From Candidatus Pelagibacterales bacterium (GTDB lineage Bacteria; Pseudomonadota; Alphaproteobacteria; Pelagibacterales; AG-422-B15), in the NCBI GenBank assembly GCA_016777745.1, contig JADHQX010000105.1, positions 1 through 5,315 on the forward strand: 5,315 nucleotides of DNA, given 5' to 3'. Shown here in pieces: positions 1-5,293 of this stretch; position 1 is the stretch's first letter; every line of letters starts with the position of its first letter. Made by a program: the position numbers and the translations under genes. Under the pieces are notes generated by a model that made no database searches, was not told where the DNA came from, and saw nothing but the letters and a program-made list of their open reading frames with translations.

Positions 1-34
1 GCTAATATAGTGTTTAAGGGCAATAAATATTAGC
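1..34. repeat. Inverted repeat upstream of tRNA-Ser
   Basis: A perfect 8-bp inverted repeat, GCTAATAT at 1-8 and ATATTAGC at 27-34, is separated by 18 bases and ends six bases before the tRNA. It could be a protein-binding dyad, a weak hairpin belonging to whatever lies to the left, or chance in AT-rich DNA. No clear -35/-10 pair for the tRNA can be assigned in the 40 bases available. Confidence 0.3.
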
Positions 35-40
35 GTACTG

Positions 41-130
41 GGAGGGATGGCCGAGTGGTTTAAGGCGCACGCCTGGAAAGCGTGTTGGGGTTAACGCCCC
101 TCCGGGGTTCGAATCCCCGTCCCTCCGCCA
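41..130 (+). tRNA. tRNA-Ser (anticodon GGA)
   Basis: This is a complete class II tRNA that reads the serine codons UCC and UCU. The acceptor stem pairs GGAGGGA (41-47) with TCCCTCC (120-126), followed by discriminator G127 and an encoded CCA (128-130). The anticodon stem pairs CACGC (68-72) with GCGTG (80-84) around the loop CTGGAAA, giving anticodon GGA at 75-77. The long variable arm (85-102) has a GGGG/CCCC stem, as expected for serine tRNA. The T arm pairs CGGGG (103-107) with CCCCG (115-119) around TTCGAAT. A T-rich run starts one base after the CCA and may help end transcription. An integrase remnant lies directly downstream, so the 3' end of this gene probably served as an integration site while remaining intact. 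Confidence 0.98.
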
Positions 131-181
131 ATTTTTTATTTAATATGTTGTTATTGTTTAATAATTAATAATAAATTTTTT

Positions 182-204
182 CTACCCACAACGCTACCCA
201 CAAC
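182..204. repeat. Tandem direct repeat, possible integrase arm sites
   Basis: Two back-to-back copies of CTACCCACAACG are present (182-193, then 194-204 without the last G). They lie between the tRNA 3' end and the integrase remnant. Short direct repeats in this position are typical of arm-type binding sites for tyrosine recombinases, so this is the inferred role. The repeat itself is plain in the sequence; the function is not proven. Confidence 0.5.
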
Positions 205-231
205 AAACCACCAGGCCAAATTAGTCATTAA

Positions 232-360
232 TTCATATTTAAACCTTTTAGGATTTTTGAAATGGGTTTGAGCATTCCTAAAGTCGTTCTTATCTCAGGT
301 CATAAAGACGTAAAGATGCTAATGCGATATACGCACCTCAGGGCCACTAGGTCTGAATAA
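232..360 (+). pseudogene. C-terminal remnant of a tyrosine-recombinase integrase
   Basis: An open frame runs from just after a TAA (229-231) to a TAA at 358-360. From the codon at 262 it reads MGLSIPKVVLISGHKD followed by VKMLMRYTHLRATRSE. This matches the end of phage- and island-type tyrosine recombinases: a helix ending in the family's usual FELGLSIP-like run, the ISGHKD motif with the active-site His, and RYTHL with the nucleophilic Tyr (Tyr at codon 23 counted from the ATG at 262). The upstream Arg motifs and the whole N-terminal half are missing, because the frame closes about ten codons upstream. Homology appears to end after RYTHLRA, and the last residues TRSE are not typical. No ribosome binding site precedes the ATG. 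The remnant lies downstream of tRNA-Ser on the same strand. I infer a decayed or partly deleted integrative element. Confidence 0.8.
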
Positions 361-507
361 GCCTCATAGGCACTGTTCTTGGAGACATTCAGCTGGTCCG
401 CATATATTTGCGATACGTCGTCAGGTATTTCTAAGGCATATGCGCATTTATTTTTAATTATAGGTATATATGCTTGATTCCAGATTTTATTTATATTTTA
501 TATTCTA

Positions 508-531
508 ACTTGAACATGCAATAGTTTAAGT
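508..531. promoter_or_regulatory. Imperfect dyad, candidate operator for the tct operon
   Basis: ACTTGAAC (508-515) and GTTTAAGT (524-531) form an inverted repeat with one mismatch in eight positions, separated by eight bases. It lies about 70 bases before the tctC start and covers a TTGAAC that could be a -35 box. This is the right size and place for a dimeric repressor or activator. No regulator gene is intact in the window, so the link to control of the operon is inference. Confidence 0.3.
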
Positions 532-590
532 AAATTTACCTCATGGTCTTAACATAATGTGTTATTTTTTGGTCGAGTTGAGAAGTTAAT

Positions 591-596
591 GGAGGA
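591..596 (+). promoter_or_regulatory. Ribosome binding site that fixes the GTG start of tctC
   Basis: GGAGGA is a near-perfect Shine-Dalgarno sequence lying four bases before the GTG at 601. An ATG at 597-599 is in another frame and too close to the site. The GTG gives a clean signal peptide, which settles the start. Confidence 0.8.
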
Positions 597-600
597 ATGA

Positions 601-1560
601 GTGAACAAAATTGCAAAAACACTTGGGTATACGTTCAGTGGTTTTCTGGTCGCCATAATGGGAGCCTTAGGCATCAGTGAGGGTGTAAATGCGGAGGATG
701 CATTCCCATCGAAGTCAATCGAGATGATTATTGGTTTCAAACCAGGTGGCTTTTCTGACGCTATGGCCCGAAAAATTTCTGAGCCGCTATCTGAAAAGTT
801 GGGACAGACAATTATTCATACCTATAAAGGGGGTGCTGGAGGCAGCATCGCTGCAACTGCCGTGAAAGGAAAACCAGCAGACGGTTATACGCTCGTTGTT
901 GCCACTAGTCTGACCTTTGCGTTTAATCCGCTTCAAGGAAAAGTGAAATATGATAAAGAAGATTTTGACTATCTTCTGACTATGGCTCGGTTTGAGGGCG
1001 CCTTTGTTTCCTTAGCAAAAAAACCATGGAAAGACTTTTCTTCGATGATTGAGCATGCTAAGTCCACCGGAACTCCACTAAAATTTGGTTCACTTGGCCC
1101 AGCTGATAGACTACAAATTGAAGCGGTTTCAAAAGCCACTGGGGTAACGTTTATTCCTCTGCCGATTAAAGGTGGTGCAAACATGATGCAAAATATTCTT
1201 GGCGGTCATGTTGATTTTGGTATGAGTGGTGGACCACATGTCCAATATGTAAAGTCCGGTGAAATGATCGTGTTGGCTGCGTCTGGCTCTGAAAAACTCA
1301 ATGCCACACCAGATGCAGAAACTATGGCTAGCCTTGGTTACCCAGCAGTAAGCTATGATTCTGTCATTGCTGCACCTAAAGGTCTGCCGAAGCCAGTGAG
1401 AGAAAAGCTTGAAAAGGCACTGGTTGCGTCAGCAAAAGATCAAGGTTTTCAGGATTTAGTAACCAAGAAGTTTGTCGCTATCCCTCCGATGAATGGAGCC
1501 GAGACGAAGGCGTCGATCGACCGCATTACGAAGGGTATGAAAGCGGTTTTAGCGAATTAG
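601..1560 (+). CDS. tctC: Tripartite tricarboxylate transporter solute-binding protein (TctC/Bug family)
   Basis: This is the periplasmic receptor of a TTT transporter: it captures a carboxylate or similar small acid and delivers it to TctA/TctB. It has 319 residues, about normal for the family. A Sec signal peptide is clear, with basic residues (K3, K6), a hydrophobic core around 10-25, and a likely cut after VNA at residue 31. The mature protein starts FPSKSIEMIIGFKPGG, the standard Bug-family opening. Family motifs are PGGFSDAMAR (48-57, the ligand-contacting loop), GGAGGSIAA (77-85), PADGYTL (92-98), the KGGANMMQNILGGHVDFGM segment (190-208), and APKGLPKPVREKLEKAL (258-274). The GTG start has a strong ribosome binding site. 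The gene is first in the operon and a hairpin terminator follows it by 16 bases. The substrate cannot be told from sequence. Family assignment is secure; the gene symbol is by family only. Confidence 0.93.
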   Translation: MNKIAKTLGYTFSGFLVAIMGALGISEGVNAEDAFPSKSIEMIIGFKPGGFSDAMARKISEPLSEKLGQTIIHTYKGGAGGSIAATAVKGKPADGYTLVVATSLTFAFNPLQGKVKYDKEDFDYLLTMARFEGAFVSLAKKPWKDFSSMIEHAKSTGTPLKFGSLGPADRLQIEAVSKATGVTFIPLPIKGGANMMQNILGGHVDFGMSGGPHVQYVKSGEMIVLAASGSEKLNATPDAETMASLGYPAVSYDSVIAAPKGLPKPVREKLEKALVASAKDQGFQDLVTKKFVAIPPMNGAETKASIDRITKGMKAVLAN

Positions 1561-1576
1561 ACATGGATTGAATGAT

Positions 1577-1606
1577 AGAGGTGTTGCATTGCGGCACCTC
1601 TTTTAT
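1577..1606 (+). terminator. Hairpin with T-run between tctC and tctB (terminator or attenuator)
   Basis: GAGGTGTTGC (1578-1587) pairs with GCGGCACCTC (1591-1600) over ten positions, including two G-T pairs, around a three-base ATT loop. TTTTAT follows at once. This has the form of a rho-independent terminator. Since tctB and tctA lie just downstream with no other clear promoter, partial read-through is likely, giving more tctC mRNA than tctBA mRNA. The hairpin may also protect the 3' end of the tctC message. Confidence 0.75.
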
Positions 1607-1636
1607 CTGTCTACTAAATTTCATAACCTAATCCAT

Positions 1637-2119
1637 ATGACAAACAGACAAATTATTTCCATCATCATTCTCCTTCTATGTGCTGTCGCGTTTTACGCCA
1701 TGCCTATGCAAATTGATGATGGTGAGGCTGGCGCGTTTGTGGGCGCATCAATGATGCCCACATTGGCCGTCAGTCTTATCGTTGGTTTTGTTTTGTTTGA
1801 TTTGATCCTGTCTGTTTTCTTGAATGACACGCCAAAAACAGGCGATAAGGTTGGACAAGGTGATGTACTTTTTGGGAGCGGCCAAATCTCTTCCGTTGTG
1901 ATTGTCACCGGTCTGTTGTCGTTTTTTGGTCTGTTTTTAATTCCTGCCGGATATGTTCTGTCCTCGACGACACTTTTGGCTGGCCTGATGTTCTTGACTG
2001 GTGGGCGTCAGCCGGTGCGTATTTTTATCATTTCTCTTTTGACTGCTTGCATTCTCTATACGGGACTTCGGTTTGGTTTTGGAGTCCACATTAATGCCTT
2101 TCCCACTTTGTCGGGATAG
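1637..2119 (+). CDS. tctB: Tripartite tricarboxylate transporter small membrane subunit (TctB family)
   Basis: This is the small integral membrane subunit that pairs with TctA in the inner membrane. From the ATG at 1637 it has 160 residues, the usual TctB size. Hydrophobic segments lie near residues 6-24, 40-62, 84-101, 104-121 and 127-147, with a polar loop at about 63-82 (NDTPKTGDKVGQGD). The family is poorly conserved in sequence; the assignment rests on size, membrane pattern, the ASMMPTLAVSLIVG segment (37-50), the GVHINAFP-like tail, and its place between tctC and tctA. The frame is open back to a TTG at 1568, which would give 183 residues. That start would put the intergenic hairpin inside the gene and add a non-hydrophobic tail, so I reject it. 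No clear Shine-Dalgarno precedes 1637, which suggests weak translation. The stop is 11 bases before tctA. Confidence 0.88.
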   Translation: MTNRQIISIIILLLCAVAFYAMPMQIDDGEAGAFVGASMMPTLAVSLIVGFVLFDLILSVFLNDTPKTGDKVGQGDVLFGSGQISSVVIVTGLLSFFGLFLIPAGYVLSSTTLLAGLMFLTGGRQPVRIFIISLLTACILYTGLRFGFGVHINAFPTLSG

Positions 2120-2130
2120 AGGATATCGTA

Positions 2131-3645
2131 ATGGACACATTGATTGCAGGTATATTTTCCGTTCTCGCTCTCGAACCTTTGCTTGCGATTGGTGCTGGTG
2201 TGGCCGTTGGTATATTTATGGGCGCAATTCCAGGTCTACATGCTGCTATGGCGATCGCACTCCTTTCCCCAATTACATTTGGTATGCAGCCGATTACCGC
2301 GATTGCGTTTCTTACTGGTATTTATAAGGGGGGCACTTATGGTGGGTCGATTTCAGCTATTCTTCTGAATACGCCAGGATCGCCTGAAGCTACTGCTTCT
2401 GCATTTGACGGCTACCCTTTGGCGAGGGCTGGAAAAGCTAAAAAAGCGCTTCAGATGGCACTTTATGCTTCAGTTGGGGGTGCACTTCTTGCCGATTTGC
2501 TCCTCTATGTTGTCGCGTCACCGTTTTCAAAATTTGCGCTTCAATTTGGCCCCACTGAAGTTACTTTCGTCATTCTTTTTGCATTCACATTTGTTGCCGG
2601 CCTTACTGGTAAATCATTGCTCAGGGGGCTAGCTGCATGCTCTTTCGGATTTTTGTGCGGGATGATTGGTCTTGACCCTATGTCCGCAACACCAAGATTG
2701 AATTTTGGTTATCTTGAGCTTCAGGATGGCTTGCCGTTACTGCCAATAGCGATCGGTATGCTTGGCGTTGCGGAGGTAATATTTGCAGTTGAACGTGGCC
2801 GAGCCCATCTACGGGAAAAGCAGAATGAGGCCCCTACCCAGATGATTAGCGTTACTGGTGGAGAAAATCTCAGTGTTCTTGAATATTTTACGCATTGGAA
2901 AACGATTATTCGCTCAAGTCTGATTGGCACATGCATTGGGGCTCTGCCGGGTATAGGTGCGGCGATGGCTGCCTTTGTGGGTTATGGTGCGGCCAAAAAA
3001 CATTCGCAACGGCCAGAAGAGTTTGGTCAAGGATCTTTGGATGGGGTAGCTGCACCGGAAGCCGCCAATAGCGCGGTTGTGGGTGGAAGCTTCGTGCCGC
3101 TTTTAACACTTGGTATTCCTGGTAATGTGACAACTGCGCTTTTGATTGGTACGTTTCTTGTGCATGGCATTGAACCTGGTCCACATGTGTTCAAAATGGA
3201 TCCGGTTCTAATTTACGGTATTTTCACAATTTTATTTATGGCAAATTTTTTTACTTTGGTGATTGGCCTCGTCGGCAGTGGGCTCTATAGCCACATCATC
3301 AAAGTGCCAGAATATATCACCTATTCGGTCATCGCTCTGACATGCGTAACAGGTGTTTACGCCATGTCGAGCAGTCTATTTTTCATCTATGTGATGATTT
3401 TATTCTCATTCATCGGTTATTTGATGAAGAAATTCGATTATTCATTCGTGGCATTTCTTATTGGTTTTGTATTGGCACCTGAATTTGAACTCGCCTTTCG
3501 TTCATTCCTTTTAATTTCACAAGGTGATCCAGTCGGACAACTTGTCCAACGCCCAATAGCGCTGGTTTTTTTCTTTCTTACGCTGGTTACGTTGTCTCGG
3601 ATTTTATGGCGTGGGTTGTCAGAGCAAAACTATTTGAAATTTTGA
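2131..3645 (+). CDS. tctA: Tripartite tricarboxylate transporter large membrane subunit (TctA family)
   Basis: This is the large transmembrane subunit, thought to form the transport path and use an ion gradient to drive uptake of the acid delivered by TctC. It has 504 residues, full length for the family, with about ten to twelve hydrophobic segments. The strongest signatures are GAIPGLHAAMA (31-41), YKGGTYGGSISAILLNTPGS (65-84), PEATASAFDGYPLARAGKA (85-103), a second GALPGIGAAMA (270-280), DGVAAPEAANSAVVGGSFVP (304-323) and LTLGIPGNVTTALLIG (325-340). The GAxPGxxAAMA motif appears once in each half, showing the internal duplication known for this family. A polar loop at about 221-258 separates the halves. 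GAGG (2119-2122) is a good ribosome binding site, eight bases before the ATG, overlapping the end of tctB, so the two genes are translated together. No sign of truncation or frameshift. Confidence 0.96.
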   Translation: MDTLIAGIFSVLALEPLLAIGAGVAVGIFMGAIPGLHAAMAIALLSPITFGMQPITAIAFLTGIYKGGTYGGSISAILLNTPGSPEATASAFDGYPLARAGKAKKALQMALYASVGGALLADLLLYVVASPFSKFALQFGPTEVTFVILFAFTFVAGLTGKSLLRGLAACSFGFLCGMIGLDPMSATPRLNFGYLELQDGLPLLPIAIGMLGVAEVIFAVERGRAHLREKQNEAPTQMISVTGGENLSVLEYFTHWKTIIRSSLIGTCIGALPGIGAAMAAFVGYGAAKKHSQRPEEFGQGSLDGVAAPEAANSAVVGGSFVPLLTLGIPGNVTTALLIGTFLVHGIEPGPHVFKMDPVLIYGIFTILFMANFFTLVIGLVGSGLYSHIIKVPEYITYSVIALTCVTGVYAMSSSLFFIYVMILFSFIGYLMKKFDYSFVAFLIGFVLAPEFELAFRSFLLISQGDPVGQLVQRPIALVFFFLTLVTLSRILWRGLSEQNYLKF

Positions 3646-3712
3646 TATGGGAACGGAAAAAATATAGATTTTGGCGTTTCATAAATATGCTGTTTGAAAT
3701 GGAGAGGTTGTT

Positions 3713-5134
3713 TTGGCTACCTGCAACTTGGAAAATGCTCTTGACACTTTAAAGACAATTGTTGGAACGAGGGGCTGGTTGAGTTTTGAAGATGCGCAAA
3801 AATATTTTATTGACCCAAGAGACCGCATACAAGGCTATGCACCACTTGTTCTCATGCCACAATCAACCCTGCATGTCAGTGAAATTTTAAGAATATGCAA
3901 CAGTACAAAACTGGGAATTGTTCCCTTTGGTGGGGGTACGGGTGGTGTTTGTGGACATATTGCAACGAGGGAACAGCCATCCGTTGTTTTGTCATTAGAG
4001 CGTATGAACAGTATTAGATCCCTTGATATTATTAACAATAGTATGACTGTTGAGGCTGGCTGTATCCTAAAAGCAGTTCAGGAAGCTGCCAGGATCAATG
4101 ATCGTCGTTTTGGCCTTTCGCTTGCCTCTGAGGGAAGCTGCCAGATAGGTGGTAATCTTGCTAGTAATGCCGGAGGGATACAGGTTCTACGATATGGCAA
4201 TACTCGTGATCTATGTCTTGGTATTGAGGCGGTCATGCCGGATGGTTCCATCCTTAACGACCTTCAGACTGTTCGAAAAAACAACACTGGGTATGACCTT
4301 AGACACTTGTTGATAGGCTCGGAAGGAACGCTTGGTGTGATTACGGCGGCAGCGCTTAAACTGCTCCCACTTCCAAAAGAATCGATTTCTGCAATGGTAA
4401 GTGTCAGGTCACCTGATAGTGCGGTTGAGTTGTTACATTTGTTGGGTGATCGGCTTGGCGGAACGTTAAGTGCATTTGAATTGATGTCTTATTTGGGCAT
4501 GAAGCTAGCTTTACAATATTTTCCTGTGCAGCGTGATCCTTTTTCTAAACCATATTCATGGTATATAATAATGGATATTGAAGGGCGCAAAGGCATTAGG
4601 CTAGAGGTAGAGAATTGTTTGGCGAAAGCATTTGAGAGCGGTCTGGTGTTGGACTCAGTTATTGGCCAGTCAGAAGCACAACGCAATCAGCTATGGCAGC
4701 TTAGGGAACTGGCGTATGAATATAACAAGTTGGCAGGCGCATTTTGTAGCTCTGATACCGCTGTGCCGATTGATCAGATTAACACCTTCATCACGCGGGT
4801 CACTAGGGACATTTTGTGTATCAATAGTGAGCTTCGGATCAATACATATGGTCATATCGGTGATGGCAACATTCACATAAATGTGTTCCCGCCCGAACAT
4901 GTGGACAAGGCGGACTTTTTAAAGACACATCCGCATATCCAAAAAAACACCTATGAGTGTGTAAATCAGGCCACTCAATTATGTGGAGGTTCCATAAGTG
5001 CTGAACATGGCATTGGACGAATGAAGACTGAGGATTTGCTAGCCTATGGGGATCCCACTAAGCTCTCCTTGATGCGGGCTATAAAACAAGCAATTGATCC
5101 CAATGGCATTATGAATCCGGGCGCTGTACTATAA
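3713..5134 (+). CDS. FAD-linked 2-hydroxyacid dehydrogenase (GlcD / D-lactate dehydrogenase type)
   Basis: This is a flavoenzyme of the vanillyl-alcohol-oxidase/PCMH fold, expected to oxidise a 2-hydroxy acid (glycolate, D-lactate, D-2-hydroxyglutarate or a relative) to the 2-oxo acid. It has 473 residues, the usual length, and no signal peptide, so it is cytoplasmic or on the inner face of the membrane. The FAD-binding half shows PFGGGTGGVCGH (71-82), GSCQIGGNLASNAGG (141-155) and NTGYDLRHLLIGSEGTLGVI (191-210). The C-terminal half shows GHIGDGNIHIN (380-390) and SAEHGIG (429-435), which carry the metal and substrate ligands in relatives (H381, H388, E431, H432), then IDPNGIMNPG (461-470). 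The start is a TTG with GGAGAGG at 3701-3707; the frame closes at a TGA at 3695 and holds no other start. It lies 67 bases after tctA with no terminator between, so it is probably co-transcribed and acts on the imported acid. GlcE- and GlcF-like partners are absent here. The true substrate is unknown. Confidence 0.92.
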   Translation: MATCNLENALDTLKTIVGTRGWLSFEDAQKYFIDPRDRIQGYAPLVLMPQSTLHVSEILRICNSTKLGIVPFGGGTGGVCGHIATREQPSVVLSLERMNSIRSLDIINNSMTVEAGCILKAVQEAARINDRRFGLSLASEGSCQIGGNLASNAGGIQVLRYGNTRDLCLGIEAVMPDGSILNDLQTVRKNNTGYDLRHLLIGSEGTLGVITAAALKLLPLPKESISAMVSVRSPDSAVELLHLLGDRLGGTLSAFELMSYLGMKLALQYFPVQRDPFSKPYSWYIIMDIEGRKGIRLEVENCLAKAFESGLVLDSVIGQSEAQRNQLWQLRELAYEYNKLAGAFCSSDTAVPIDQINTFITRVTRDILCINSELRINTYGHIGDGNIHINVFPPEHVDKADFLKTHPHIQKNTYECVNQATQLCGGSISAEHGIGRMKTEDLLAYGDPTKLSLMRAIKQAIDPNGIMNPGAVL

Positions 5135-5293
5135 CAGCTACAACAGTAGATATTAATCTATGAAATATTTGGAGGATGGCCTGACCCATCACAATCAAAA
5201 CTCTATAATTGAAATAAAAAATAGTCCCGGTCGCAGAATTTGCGATACATTGGCGACACCCCTCTGTAACCCTTAGAAAACCTGACATTTCGG
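5135..5293. other. Intergenic region after the operon, no supportable gene
   Basis: No RNA gene, convincing coding region or strong terminator is visible. TAGAT (5147-5151) with ATCTA (5156-5160) and CTAC/GTAG just before it are only weak stems, and no T-run follows. A 38-codon frame from the ATG at 5160 to the TAG at 5274-5276 lacks a ribosome binding site and any recognisable motif. The end of the operon message is therefore not defined. Confidence 0.5.

Larger units (their letters stand above)
361..600. other. AT-rich region without an intact gene, upstream of tctC
   Basis: No complete gene is visible on either strand. On the minus strand a 65-codon frame is open from 497 down to 303, with its stop at 302-300, but it has no ATG, GTG or TTG start. 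Its part from about 449 to 336 reads like protein, including ALEIPDDVSQIYADQLNVSK, and resembles a GntR-type helix-turn-helix, so it may be a regulator relic; this is weak. Positions 455-575 are very AT-rich and probably hold the operon promoter. CATAAT at 553-558 is a possible -10 box, but no good -35 box sits at the right distance from it. TTGAAC at 510-515 looks like a -35 box but has only a poor -10 partner (AATTTA at 533-538). Confidence 0.5.

Noticed and set aside
549..740. 63-residue minus-strand frame over the tctC promoter and signal-peptide region
   Set aside because: It overlaps the well-supported start and ribosome binding site of tctC on the other strand, and its sequence resembles no known protein.
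1568..1636. N-terminal extension of tctB from a TTG start
   Set aside because: It has no ribosome binding site, would contain the terminator-like hairpin, and adds a tail before the first membrane segment that the family lacks. The ATG at 1637 gives a normal TctB length.
2073..2632. Plus-strand frames overlapping tctB/tctA (2073-2327, 2144-2368, 2405-2632)
   Set aside because: They are out-of-frame readings of conserved TctB/TctA coding sequence and show no independent protein features.
2721..3184. Minus-strand frames inside tctA
   Set aside because: They are antisense to the conserved second TctA half, with no ribosome binding sites or motifs.
3646..3712. Possible terminator or separate promoter between tctA and the dehydrogenase gene
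   Set aside because: The only symmetric element is a weak AT-rich AAAATATAGATTTT-type match, with no GC stem and no paired -35/-10 boxes, so co-transcription is the simpler reading.
4489..4900. Minus- and plus-strand alternative frames inside the dehydrogenase gene
   Set aside because: They lie fully within a gene whose real frame has strong family motifs across the same stretch.
5160..5276. 38-codon open frame after the dehydrogenase gene
   Set aside because: It has no Shine-Dalgarno and no known motif, and it is short enough to be chance.
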